Counted from the first letter of the stretch, positions 27,559 to 35,930 are shown. The stretch is DNA of 64,000 nt from UBA3839 sp963627995 (GCA_963627995.1 CAVGCV010000009.1:1-64000), one strand, 5' to 3'. Notes: a model not told the origin generated them from the letters alone. A program made the numbers and translations.

Positions 27559-27736
27559 TGAAGCAACTGGATGTTGAACTTGAAGCGAAGAAGAAAGCCA
27601 AAGAGAAAACCGACAAAGAGAACGCCAACATCATTCCCGACAAGGCTGCAATTTTTTCGGGAAAGGCGAGTTGGCGGAGATAAAGCGTGAGGTCGAAGCT
27701 CTGAAATCAGAGAACGAGACCTTGAAAGTATTTTGT
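27559..27736 (+). pseudogene. Frameshifted remnant of a charged coiled-coil protein (possibly a mobilisation protein tail)
   Basis: VKQLDVELEAKKKAKEKTDK continues to IIPDKAAIFSGK, then the frame breaks at the T6 tract near 27650; the next frame resumes GELAEIKREVEALKSENETL and stops at 27757. The two pieces read as one interrupted C-terminal coiled coil. The composition resembles tails of MobV-type plasmid mobilisation proteins of Bacteroidota, which I offer only as a possibility. No intact start is present. It marks the left edge of the restriction-modification island. Confidence 0.4.
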
Positions 27737-27742
27737 TATAGA

Positions 27743-28658
27743 TTAAGTTTCATATAGGCTATGAAGAATTGCATCACGATAAACATTTCCTTCAGGCAAT
27801 GTTACTGCGGAAAATGCTTCTTGTACTTTATATACAGTGGAACAATGCTCTTCAATTATACCTAAAGGCTTAATCTTTTCATCTTCTGGTATATCAGAAT
27901 CTATCACATCGTATGCAATAAAATGAATCGAAGCAGGTTGGTATGGGAAAGACGGAATCTTATCCTTTCCGCCAAGCCTCTCTATTACTCTATCATGGAC
28001 GGGCTTTGGAGAAACAAAGAACAAACCAGCCTTACACAAGTCTTCTCTTTGTAAAACCTGTCCTTTATAAATCAACTGAGGAATGATACGTTTGTTTACG
28101 TTCTCCCAATTCAGTCCTACCGTGTCAGATATAATATCCCGGCTTTCAACAAGAGCTTTTCTTGCTGTTTGATAATTCCCCGTTGTATCTATAGTTTGAA
28201 CTTCAATGGCCGTAAATTCCAATAGTTTTCCCTCGTTGTCCAATAGAGCCAGTACCCAATCGACAAAATAAGAACCAATTCCTTTTCTTTGCGGCAATCT
28301 TAATTCTCCGCCCCACCCCTTACCAAATACAGCGATGGCACCTCCTTCAATTTGTGCTTTCTTTACAGCAATCCGTCCCGAATATAAATTATATTTTTTC
28401 TTGAATGCCTTTAAAGCTATATCGCGCAATATGGCATAATTATCTGCATAGAGTCGAATAGGGCAACAAATCACATTAGGTGACCCTTCTGATTTCTGAC
28501 GAATTGCACATACCCCAGAAGGAATTTGTGCTCTTGACAATATTTTGACACATGCTGCATTTATGAAAGGGCATTTTTTTCTTAGCGGATGCTATAAGGG
28601 CGGCATTTGATTTGTCTTCTGCTCTGTAGCCAAAAAATTCAGCTATATAACCTGCCAT
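27743..28658 (-). pseudogene. NotI-family type II restriction endonuclease, frame broken at an A7 tract
   Basis: The main frame (27743-28540) has the NotI-family PD-(D/E)XK core: YFVDWVLALLD followed by AIEVQTIDTTGNY, giving the Asp...Glu-x-Gln triad. The N-terminal piece (start 28658, MAGYIAEFFGYRAEDK) is in another frame. Removing one A from the A7 run (plus 28574-28580) joins them through KKKCPFINAACVKILSRAQ and GVCAIRQ to VICCPIRLY, restoring a cysteine cluster like the Fe(Cys)4 site of NotI. The start is 1 nt beyond the methyltransferase stop, so this is an M-R operon. The break may be slippage-based phase variation, decay, or a sequencing error. Cleavage site unknown. Confidence 0.8.
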
Positions 28659-28659
28659 T

Positions 28660-29850
28660 TTATTCTTGATTTAAAACATGAATAATTGATAGGCCTATTG
28701 CCTTTGCCAATAGTGGTGGAACGGCATTACCAGCCTGAGCAAATTGTTCTGCTGTGTTTCCGCAGAAGACGAAATGGTCAGGAAAAGACTGTATTCTCGC
28801 AGCTTCTCTTACCGTAAAAGAACGGTCTTGCGAGTAATGAAAAAAAGAACCCCAATGAGGGTCGCATTTTGTTAGTATGGTAGATGCCAGTCCATCAGGC
28901 CGCACTCTACCATACCTCATTGTATGGTCTGATTTTCTGGCTCTTTGCATGCCTTTTGGCAACATTTCGAAAGGTATGTCCGTCCAATTTCCACCAGGTT
29001 TGATAAACTTCAAACGCTCCAAATTTGTTGGTGATAAATGAGGCGATTCGTGATTGTACACTCCGCCAGAGCCTATTCTCATAATTTTTTGATAGTCACA
29101 CTGCGGTTCGCATGCATAATCTTTAACGGCTTCTCCTTTTTCTCCACATTCAAGAGGTGGCAAATCACCTATTGCCTCTTCTACAGTTGTAAATTTGGCC
29201 AAAGCCTCAGAGGATGGAAGTTTAACCAATTGTTTCCCTGCGAAAGTAGTTGTAAAATTGGGCCGGATTGGCGCATGGAATATGGGGGCTGGAAAAATCT
29301 CTGCTGGGACTTCTTTTCCTCGCAATCCAATGATTATTGTACGCCACCTCATTTGCGGAACTCCATAATAAGCAGCACCAAGGATATGGACATCTGCACC
29401 ATACCCATAGCTTGCTAAAGCCTCAATTATTGCATGTAAAGTTGCCCCTTTTTCAAATGACACCAAGCCAGGAACATTTTCTATTAAAATAGCCCTTGGG
29501 GCAAACGTATCTACAAATCTTAAGTATTCTTTGAATAAATGATTGCGGCTATCTTCATTACTCCTAACAGGAGCATTGATGGAGAATCCTTGGCAGGGAG
29601 GACCGCCTGCAATCAAGTCCAATTCTCCTCGTTCCAATCCTAAGTCACGCATAACATCTTTAGCGTCTATCGTACGGATATCGGCAGTTAGGACTTTTGT
29701 ACCTATATGATTTTTCATATACGTCTGAGCATATGTGGGCATCACTTCATTGGCAAAAAGACAATGAAAGCCTGCTTCAGAAAGTCCTTCTGATAATCCT
29801 CCGGCACCGGCAAAGAGGTCAATACATTTATATGACTGGTTTATCTTCAT
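28660..29850 (-). CDS. DNA (cytosine-5-)-methyltransferase
   Basis: A 396-residue C5-cytosine methyltransferase. Motif I DLFAGAGGLSEGL binds S-adenosylmethionine; motif IV GGPPCQGFS holds the catalytic cysteine; motif VI ENVPGL and motif VIII QMRWR are present; a target-recognition region spans about residues 200-320; motif X is QAGNAVPPLLAKAIG. It should protect the site cut by the adjoining NotI-like endonuclease. The gene is AT-rich compared with the core genome on either side, suggesting acquisition. An A/T palindrome (29889-29902, ATTAAAGTTTTAAT) lies 39 nt upstream and could be part of its promoter. Confidence 0.95.
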   Translation of the reverse strand: MKINQSYKCIDLFAGAGGLSEGLSEAGFHCLFANEVMPTYAQTYMKNHIGTKVLTADIRTIDAKDVMRDLGLERGELDLIAGGPPCQGFSINAPVRSNEDSRNHLFKEYLRFVDTFAPRAILIENVPGLVSFEKGATLHAIIEALASYGYGADVHILGAAYYGVPQMRWRTIIIGLRGKEVPAEIFPAPIFHAPIRPNFTTTFAGKQLVKLPSSEALAKFTTVEEAIGDLPPLECGEKGEAVKDYACEPQCDYQKIMRIGSGGVYNHESPHLSPTNLERLKFIKPGGNWTDIPFEMLPKGMQRARKSDHTMRYGRVRPDGLASTILTKCDPHWGSFFHYSQDRSFTVREAARIQSFPDHFVFCGNTAEQFAQAGNAVPPLLAKAIGLSIIHVLNQE

Positions 29851-29963
29851 AAAAATTAAATTGATTGCCTTGTTGTTCGCCGACGACGATTAAAGTTTTA
29901 ATGTGCGCATAGACAGTACGCTTTGACTTGATGCGCCCATGACACTTTCAGCCAATTTCCCAA

Positions 29964-30233
29964 TTACAAAATTACATTTTTCTTTTCAAACAGAAGAACA
30001 AATGCAAGAAAATGCGCAAACAGGCGCCAAAAGGATAAGTCGGGATACTGGACAAACGGGGCTAAATCTGCTTTCCGACAAATCATAGCCATTTTGCCAT
30101 ACATCTTTTCAGTTGATAAATAATCTGCGAACGCCTTCTTCACCCTCTGCACCGTGCTCACTTCCTTACCACCCAGCTTCGCCACAGCCCGGATGGTGTA
30201 GCCCTTCTTCTGGCACTCAATGCCTCGGGACAC
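29964..30233 (-). pseudogene. Remnant of a serine-recombinase C-terminus (HTH tail), left copy
   Basis: Residues 6-35 (CQKKGYTIRAVAKLGGKEV, then STVQRVKKAF) resemble the C-terminal helix-turn-helix of serine recombinases of Bacteroidota, without any catalytic domain. The same peptide with substitutions is encoded in the repeat copy at 38341-38450. The first ~35 codons are inside the long direct repeat; the remainder diverges and ends in an unrelated hydrophobic stretch. I read it as a scar of a mobile element. It could instead be a short expressed HTH protein, but that is less likely. Confidence 0.45.
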
Positions 30234-30440
30234 CCTTGTGAAAAACCTCCGCAGACAAAACTCCTGCGCTCCGCAGAGGAAATATATTTCGTCCGCAGAC
30301 GAAAATATTTTTCTCTGCGGAGGTTTCGGACGCTCCTCCGCAGTGTTTTTTGACGGATTACAAGATTCTGATTGCCAGTACTTTTACTGCTCACAAAAGG
30401 TACTTCTCGTATTTTTTCACTTTCCTCTGCATAGAGCCGC
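30132..30440 (+). repeat. Long direct repeat, left copy (flanks the type I R-M locus)
   Basis: About 309 bp recurring in the same orientation at 38341-38648. The central ~136 bp (about 30214-30350) are identical; the outer parts show scattered substitutions and one indel. It contains dispersed element copy C and the recombinase-tail remnant. The two copies are about 8.2 kb apart. Confidence 0.92.
30240..30351 (+). repeat. TCCGCAGA dispersed element, copy C
   Basis: CTCCGCAGAC, GCTCCGCAGAG, GTCCGCAGACGAAAA, reverse TTTTTCTCTGCGGAG and final CTCCGCAGTGTTTTT, the fullest match to the common plan. It is embedded in the long direct repeat and is identical to copy D. Confidence 0.9.
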
Positions 30441-30442
30441 TG

Positions 30443-30650
30443 CTCAGATGCTGACCGATATTGTCAGCAGAGCAGTCAAAAAGCACAGCCATTGCTTTCT
30501 GTGTTGCCCACACTGTTTCATCTTTGTACAGCACCTGAATGCCTTGTTCCTTACCTTCTGCCACGAAAGTCAGGAACTCAGCCGTACTGTTTCGTATTTC
30601 AAAATTCTTTGCATTGTTATAGTTTGTCTTCTTGTTTAGACTTACAAGAA
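30443..30650 (-). pseudogene. Truncated rhuM-like gene remnant
   Basis: Minus-strand translation gives NFEIRNSTAEFLTFVAEGKE, then VLYKDETVWATQKAMAVLFD and NIGQHL, which matches the N-terminal part of RhuM-family proteins (often found inside type I R-M loci). The similarity stops where the long direct repeat begins (about 30443), and no ATG lies upstream in frame before a stop. So it is cut at one end by the repeat and lacks a start. It sits just downstream of hsdR. Confidence 0.65.
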
Positions 30651-30717
30651 TCTATGCTTAATCCACACGCTTTTGCAGGTGGTCCAATAAAACATTCTTC
30701 ATGTCGATAAGGTTTGA

Positions 30718-33693
30718 CTAAACGGATACATTGTTAGTTGTATTCAACTGCTGATACACATTCTGAAAAACTCTTTCATTGATGAAGTTCATGAAGTCGG
30801 GGTTGTCCAAATATTGACGGCAGAACTCTGTATTCACGTTCAGCATCTTTGCTACCACCATGAGCATACTGTTGTTGAACTGCACTTGGGCCGTCGCTTT
30901 ATTGCTGTTCTTTACCGCATTGACAAAAGCTTCGTCTTCTTTCATGCGTTCTGGCAGCTCGTCAAGCTGTTTCTTGGCCAACTCCTTATTTTGCCAGTTG
31001 ATGCCGTTGAACTGTTCAAGGATGTCGCTTAGTTTTGTGAAGTCTGGCTCCGATTTCCCCCCACCACCAGCCCCCATTGGGATTGGGTCTATTTCTGTAT
31101 CAGTATTCTCCAAAGCAAACTTTGCATCACCCATTTTGGTAACCTGCACTTGGTCGAGGTCAATTGCTTCGGTAAGTCCTTCTGTAAAGTCCTCACCCTT
31201 CAGTTTCGGCAGTTTGCGCACCAATAGGAGGAAGTAGGTGTTCAGTTTTTCCCATTCTACGCTTTTATACGCTGTGACGGCAGCGATGAAGGGATAGGTG
31301 CGAAGGAAGCCTTTTATATTTCCCTTGCATTTTATCTGCTCAGTTTCCTCCAACGCCTTGAACCGTTCTACGGCAATGTTTATGATTGGGTCAAGTTTCT
31401 GTCTGTCCTCTCCATTCCAATAGCGAGTGTTCACCTCTGTCACTTCAGCTTCGGTGTAGATGTTGACTTGTTCTATGGCCTGTATGTAGTCATTGAGCTT
31501 GTTAGGGTCGCTTTCCTTGGAGAGGATAGTTGTCTTGTAGTAGCGCTGGAACGCAGCCTTGATTGTGTCCTCATCGTTGGCAAAGTCGAGCACGAAGGTG
31601 TCAATCTTCTTCGGATGGCAACGGTTCAAGCGTGAAAGTGTCTGCACGGCCTTCACGTCAGTAAGAATCTTGTCCACATACATAGAGTGAAGGAGTGGTT
31701 GGTCATAGCCTGTTTGGAACTTGTCGGCCACCACGAGTATGCGGTAAGGGTCTTCCTCCATGTTGTCCTCGATGTCCTTTGAGGGGAAACCGTTGATGTC
31801 GGCCTCGCACACCTGCTTGCCGCCATATTCCTTGGTGCCGGAGAAAGCCACAATGACACGATATGGACTTTTGCGCTCTTTGAGCAGACGGTTTATCTCA
31901 TAATAGAAGTCAATGGCGCGCACGATTCCGCTTGTAACGACCATGGCGCGCGCCTGTCCTGCCATCTTTCCCTTGTCTATGACCATCGTGTGAAAATGGT
32001 TCACGATGATGGCTGCTTTCTGGTGTATGGTTTCTGGCTGACGTTCCACCCATGCGCGTAGCTTCTTCTGCGCCTGCTTGCGGTCGAACTCGGGGTCGTC
32101 TGCCACAGTCTTGATGATTTTGTAGAAACTGGCGTAGGTGGTATAGTTCTTCAGCACGTCCATGATAAAACCTTCTTCTATGGCCTGCTTCATGGTGTAT
32201 TCGTGGAAAGGTCGGTATCCAGTTTCTCCGTCACCTTTGTCGAACGGTACTCCGAACATTTCGAGAGTCTTGTTCTTTGGCGTGGCCGTAAAGGCATAGT
32301 AGTTGGCGTTCTTCACCATCTTGCGCCCTTCTATCACGGCATTGAGCTTGTCTTCCAAGTCTTCGCCCTCGCCGACGGAGCCAGAGAGCGCCATGTTCAT
32401 TTTGGCGGAGAGTGAACCGTTTTGGCTGCTGTGGGCTTCGTCGATGATGATGCCGAAGTGTTTGTTTTTCAAGTCGCCGCCTATGGCTTCGAGTATGTAG
32501 GGAAACTTGTGTACGATGGTGATGACAATCTTCTTTCCTGCCTCCAAGGCGTCCTTCAGGCTCTTTGACGAGTCGGCCCATTCCACGATGTTCTTCAACC
32601 GCCCGAAGGCGTTGATGTTGTCACGTATCTGGTTGTCGAGGTTCACGCGGTCGGTCACTACAATGACGCTGTCCAACAGCGGTGTCGTGCCGTCGAGCAG
32701 TCCCACGAGCTGATAGGCAAGCCATGTGATGGAATTGCTTTTTCCCGAACCAGCCGAGTGTTGTATGAGGAAACGTTGCCCCACGCCTCCGGTTCGGGTG
32801 GCATGGAGCATGCTGCGCACGGCATCGAGTTGGTGATAGCGAGGCCACACCACTTGCTCTTTTTCCACGTCCTTTTTCTTGCCTGTCTTTTTGTCTTTTA
32901 CCCGTTTCTTCTTTTTCACCACTTGGGCGTAGTTCTCCAATATGTCGGATAGCGACCGCTTGCCAAGGATGTCCTCCCATAGATAGGAGGTGCGCACGCC
33001 ATTGGGATTGACGGGATTTCCCGCACCGCCGTTCACACCTTTGTTGAATGGCAGAAACCACGACGCCTTTCCGCTGAGTTCCGTACACATCATTATCTCG
33101 TCGTCGTCCACGGCGAAATGAACGGCACAACGTTTCTTCAGGAGCAACAGTGCGGATGGGTCTTCTTTTGGGTTGCGGTCGTTTTGGTATTGCCTGATGG
33201 CATTGTCGATGGTTTGCCCCGTGTAATGGTTCTTCAGCTCCATGGTTATGATGGGCAATCCGTTGAGTGATAACATCACGTCGATGCTGTCCGTGTTCTG
33301 CTTGCTGTAGAAAAGCTGGCGAGTGACGCAGAAGATGTTCTTCTTGTAAAACTCCTGTGCCGTTGGGTTGAGTTCCGAGGGCAGCGGATAGTACAGGTCG
33401 AACACTTCACTGATGTAACGGAAACCTTTGCGCAGGATTTCCGAAACGCCGCGGCTTGTCAGTTCTGCCGACAGACGTGCAAAGAACTTCCGCTCTTCGG
33501 TGGGCGAGGCGAAACACGCTGTGGCTTCGGCCTTCTCCTTTTGGGTGGAGAGGACAAACCGCTTCACTCGCTCCTTATCTACACCGAAATCCTTGTCGTA
33601 GTCGTGCGAAGTGCCCTGCTCGTAGCCCTGCTTGTCGCGCAGGTAGTCCACGAGTATTGTCTCAAGTCCTTTTTCTGATATGTCTGTTGGCAT
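30718..33693 (-). CDS. hsdR: Type I restriction enzyme, R subunit
   Basis: A 991-residue translocase/nuclease subunit. The N-terminal nuclease core is seen as DSIDVMLSLNGLPIITMELK (PD...ExK, near residues 140-160); the SF2 motor has Walker A QHSAGSGKSNS near 307, DEAH in IIIDEAHSS near 415, VTDRVNLDNQI, TATPKN, and motif VI-like QTLSRLNR. A C-terminal helical domain binds HsdM. It would cut unmodified DNA after ATP-driven translocation. It is the last gene of the operon, 7 nt after a small ORF of the embedded cassette. Confidence 0.95.
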   Translation of the reverse strand: MPTDISEKGLETILVDYLRDKQGYEQGTSHDYDKDFGVDKERVKRFVLSTQKEKAEATACFASPTEERKFFARLSAELTSRGVSEILRKGFRYISEVFDLYYPLPSELNPTAQEFYKKNIFCVTRQLFYSKQNTDSIDVMLSLNGLPIITMELKNHYTGQTIDNAIRQYQNDRNPKEDPSALLLLKKRCAVHFAVDDDEIMMCTELSGKASWFLPFNKGVNGGAGNPVNPNGVRTSYLWEDILGKRSLSDILENYAQVVKKKKRVKDKKTGKKKDVEKEQVVWPRYHQLDAVRSMLHATRTGGVGQRFLIQHSAGSGKSNSITWLAYQLVGLLDGTTPLLDSVIVVTDRVNLDNQIRDNINAFGRLKNIVEWADSSKSLKDALEAGKKIVITIVHKFPYILEAIGGDLKNKHFGIIIDEAHSSQNGSLSAKMNMALSGSVGEGEDLEDKLNAVIEGRKMVKNANYYAFTATPKNKTLEMFGVPFDKGDGETGYRPFHEYTMKQAIEEGFIMDVLKNYTTYASFYKIIKTVADDPEFDRKQAQKKLRAWVERQPETIHQKAAIIVNHFHTMVIDKGKMAGQARAMVVTSGIVRAIDFYYEINRLLKERKSPYRVIVAFSGTKEYGGKQVCEADINGFPSKDIEDNMEEDPYRILVVADKFQTGYDQPLLHSMYVDKILTDVKAVQTLSRLNRCHPKKIDTFVLDFANDEDTIKAAFQRYYKTTILSKESDPNKLNDYIQAIEQVNIYTEAEVTEVNTRYWNGEDRQKLDPIINIAVERFKALEETEQIKCKGNIKGFLRTYPFIAAVTAYKSVEWEKLNTYFLLLVRKLPKLKGEDFTEGLTEAIDLDQVQVTKMGDAKFALENTDTEIDPIPMGAGGGGKSEPDFTKLSDILEQFNGINWQNKELAKKQLDELPERMKEDEAFVNAVKNSNKATAQVQFNNSMLMVVAKMLNVNTEFCRQYLDNPDFMNFINERVFQNVYQQLNTTNNVSV

Positions 33694-33700
33694 AAGCGTC

Positions 33701-33919
33701 TTATTTTAATTCCGTCTTCAGTTCGTTGTACAAGTCCACCGGGCCCAAGTGCCAATATTTGGTGCTCTCGGACGACAGCTTCTTGTAGAGTTTGGAGTGG
33801 TAGATGCGGTTCAAGCATTCTTGTAGTGAGAAACCGTATTCATCGTGCATGTATTCTACCAGCCAACTTACCTTGCCAGGCAAGAGCAAGTGGAGGTTAC
33901 TTTGATTGATTTGAACCAT
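33701..33919 (-). CDS. Small protein of the DUF3990 cassette (DUF3791-like?)
   Basis: 72 residues, predicted helical: LHLLLPGKVSWLVEYMHDEY, then LQECLNRIYHSKLYKKLSSE, ending LYNELKTELK. The pattern (short helix, S/Y-K-L segment, then YNELKTE) resembles small proteins that accompany DUF3990 genes, and I place it near DUF3791 with low certainty. It starts 1 nt after the DUF3990 stop and ends 7 nt before hsdR, so it is translated from the R-M operon mRNA. A partner or antitoxin role is inference. Confidence 0.6.
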   Translation of the reverse strand: MVQINQSNLHLLLPGKVSWLVEYMHDEYGFSLQECLNRIYHSKLYKKLSSESTKYWHLGPVDLYNELKTELK

Positions 33920-33920
33920 A

Positions 33921-34406
33921 TTACTTTCCTATTTTAATCGCTTTCGTAAAGTGCAAGGTAGACAAACTCTTTTCTGTGTGAAACAGGTATTGGTCTACCA
34001 GCTTGTACGTTTTCAATTCTCGTATGAGTGTGTCAACGCCGATTACTCCGCTTTCATATAGTCCGAATTGCAAATACACGCGGTCGTTTGCCACCGGACC
34101 GTAAACGATGTCGTAGTCGTGCGTAAAGCCCCGTTGTGTTCTGTTGGCCATGACAAACTCTGCCCATTCTTTGCTCGGTTCTGGAAACAGGAGGCATTTC
34201 AACTCCTGCAACCGACTGTCGTCAAACTCGTAGACATTGACGTAGCCGCCTTGGGCTTGGTGTTCAAGCATGCGCCTTCCCACCCAATCCCTCGATTGTC
34301 GCTCCGATGTGGTGGTGTAGAATCCACTTCCATAGTCGAGCAATCGGGTTGGCTGTAGTATCTTGGGCTGCTCCACCACTTCCAAACTTCCGTGATATAT
34401 CTTCAT
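33921..34406 (-). CDS. DUF3990 protein, ADP-ribosyltransferase fold
   Basis: 161 residues. It begins KIYHGSLEVVEQP, continues DYGSGFYTTTSERQSRDWV and EWAEFVMANRTQRG, then YDIVYGPVANDRVY. This is the DUF3990 pattern, a family placed in the ADP-ribosyltransferase superfamily: the YHGS histidine, the GFYTTTS strand and the E/FV-NR segment correspond to its NAD-binding and catalytic positions. It overlaps the upstream DUF3791 gene by 4 nt and is followed 1 nt later by another small ORF. Whether it is an effector (toxin) or modifies phage or restriction proteins is unknown. Family call is fairly firm, function is not. Confidence 0.75.
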   Translation of the reverse strand: MKIYHGSLEVVEQPKILQPTRLLDYGSGFYTTTSERQSRDWVGRRMLEHQAQGGYVNVYEFDDSRLQELKCLLFPEPSKEWAEFVMANRTQRGFTHDYDIVYGPVANDRVYLQFGLYESGVIGVDTLIRELKTYKLVDQYLFHTEKSLSTLHFTKAIKIGK

Positions 34407-34633
34407 GCTTCTTTCTTTTTCCTTTTCCTTATGTCAATATACTCGTCAATATCTTCTATTAGCCACCGGTGGCCTTGTGTGTGAAGCGTGTCGAAAAACT
34501 TGCTGAGGTAATCTATTAAGCCATACTGAGTGAACAGATCAAACACCTTGTCGCTTGTCATGCCTTTTGCTACTCCGTATTCTTCAATGCAGAACGCAAC
34601 AAACATTGCTATATCTTTTTCATTCTTGCTCAT
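34403..34633 (-). CDS. DUF3791 protein
   Basis: 76 residues, KNEKDIAMFVAFCIEEYGVA, then DKVFDLFTQYGLIDYLSKFF and LHTQGHRWLIEDIDEYI: the pattern of DUF3791 proteins, which regularly neighbour DUF3990 genes. It is predicted all-helical and acidic, reasonable for a neutralising partner, but nothing proves that. It starts 4 nt after the hsdS stop and overlaps the DUF3990 start by 4 nt (ATGA type). Confidence 0.7.
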   Translation of the reverse strand: MSKNEKDIAMFVAFCIEEYGVAKGMTSDKVFDLFTQYGLIDYLSKFFDTLHTQGHRWLIEDIDEYIDIRKRKKKEA

Positions 34634-34637
34634 CTTT

Positions 34638-35363
34638 CTATTCTTTTGCGTCGATAACTTTTATCTGCCCCGTCACGGCATCGCTTATCAGTCGTTGCTT
34701 GAACTCCTTCAGATAGTCTATCTCTGCCTGTAGGTCGGCAAGGCAACGGTCTATCTTTGAGAGCTTGTCGTCGATATAAGCGACTATGGCTTGTTGCTCC
34801 GAGAGTGGGGGGACAGGTATCTTGCAAGACATAAATGACGGCATCTGAACTACTTTTCTCAGTCCTCTATACAAAGGACGCATTGCTTTTCTATCATCTA
34901 TGGCAAGATAATAATACAATATATATTGCGGTAGTATGCTTTTTACTTTGAAAACGTTATAAGCACCTGTTATCATTCCGTAATGCGTTGAAAGCCCAAC
35001 GGTTCTTGGGGTCTCGTCTACATCGAATAGGCAAAATATAATATCTCCAGGCTCTACCACTTTATAAGTATTAAATTCTTTGGGAAATTTCCCTTTACTT
35101 TCCGATAAGTCACGAATGATTACACCCTGCTTCGTTAATGATAACAAGGTATATTTTGAAGAATCTGTACCAACTATATCTTTACTTTCTGTAAAAATGT
35201 CTTTATTCCTACACACCTCCCAATGCTCCGGAATCATTCCAATCCAAGGAATGCCCGAATCCTTCATGGGAACATTCGGGTTCAGTCCTTTTGTGACCAC
35301 ATTTGCAATCTCAGATTGCTTCAGGCTTTCAAGCAGCTCTCTCTCTCTCTCTTGCAGCGACAT
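34638..35363 (-). CDS. hsdS: Type I specificity subunit, second half (out of frame with first half)
   Basis: Encodes the distal half of HsdS: a coiled spacer (QERERELLESLKQSEIANVV), a TRD introduced by DSGIPWIGMIPEHWEVCRNK, and the distal conserved region PLSEQQAIVAYIDDKLSKID. The ATG at 35363 lies inside the end of the first half, in another frame. One more AG unit (9), or two fewer (6), in the tract at 35337-35352 would fuse the halves into a ~430-residue HsdS. In the present state it may be made as a separate half-subunit from ATG 35363, or not at all. Confidence 0.9.
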   Translation of the reverse strand: MSLQERERELLESLKQSEIANVVTKGLNPNVPMKDSGIPWIGMIPEHWEVCRNKDIFTESKDIVGTDSSKYTLLSLTKQGVIIRDLSESKGKFPKEFNTYKVVEPGDIIFCLFDVDETPRTVGLSTHYGMITGAYNVFKVKSILPQYILYYYLAIDDRKAMRPLYRGLRKVVQMPSFMSCKIPVPPLSEQQAIVAYIDDKLSKIDRCLADLQAEIDYLKEFKQRLISDAVTGQIKVIDAKE

Positions 35364-35910
35364 ATTGGTCAATTATATGGGTTTTACATTTCAAATAGTC
35401 AACAATGGCGTGTTGCTCGGGGAGGGGAGGAACGGGAATATCTTGCCTTTTAACTTCTGAGAAAGATAAGGTTAAACGTATACCAGTGCCCATCCCATGG
35501 AAAAGTTTGTGTGCATCCATCGTCTTAAATAAGAAGCAAAAATAATCTGCATAAGCATTTGGTCGTGGACGCATGACAAGATAGGCTGATGTGATAATGC
35601 CTTCTTCTTTTGCAATGGCAACCCTTTGTGAAACAAAGTCATAATTAAGATTCAAACCATTTATTGCAATGTCGTCAGGCTTTAGAAGCGTGTATTTTGA
35701 ATAAACTTCTGCATCTTCTTCTGGCTTATATTCACGTTTCTTTCTTACAAGCGTTCCATAATTAAACTGGAATGCATCTGTATTCAATAATACCGAATTA
35801 GTCTGTCTATTTTCAGTGAATGACGCACCTAATCGCCTTACCTCCCAGTGGTCGGGTATCTCCCCAATCCACTGCACGCCGCTGTCCTTATACCTTTCGT
35901 ATCTTTTCAT
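35329..35910 (-). CDS. hsdS: Type I specificity subunit, first half (ends just past an (AG)8 tract)
   Basis: 193 residues: the HsdS N-terminus KDSGVQWIGEIPDHWEVRRL opens TRD1, which ends in VPPLPEQHAIVDYLKCKTHI, then the central region QYVAARERERAA and a stop. The stop arises because the (AG)8 tract leaves the reading frame one step off the continuation LLESLKQSEIANVV. A one-TRD HsdS of this size can in other type I systems assemble as a dimer and recognise a symmetric site, so the OFF state need not be inactive. It starts 20 nt after the hsdM stop. Confidence 0.9.
   Translation of the reverse strand: MKRYERYKDSGVQWIGEIPDHWEVRRLGASFTENRQTNSVLLNTDAFQFNYGTLVRKKREYKPEEDAEVYSKYTLLKPDDIAINGLNLNYDFVSQRVAIAKEEGIITSAYLVMRPRPNAYADYFCFLFKTMDAHKLFHGMGTGIRLTLSFSEVKRQDIPVPPLPEQHAIVDYLKCKTHIIDQYVAARERERAA
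35337..35352 (-). repeat. (AG)8 simple sequence repeat inside hsdS
   Basis: Sixteen bases, (CT)8 on the plus strand and (AG)8 on the coding strand, exactly at the junction of the two hsdS frames. Eight units: frames split. Nine or six units: frames join. Seven units: third frame, early stop. Confidence 0.95.
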
Positions 35911-35930
35911 CTGAAATGCAGTTTATGAGG

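Noticed and set aside
30220..30639. 139-codon plus-strand frame across the left repeat, and its counterpart at 38429-39196
   Set aside because: They read through the non-coding element; similarity between the two exists only because the DNA repeat is shared.
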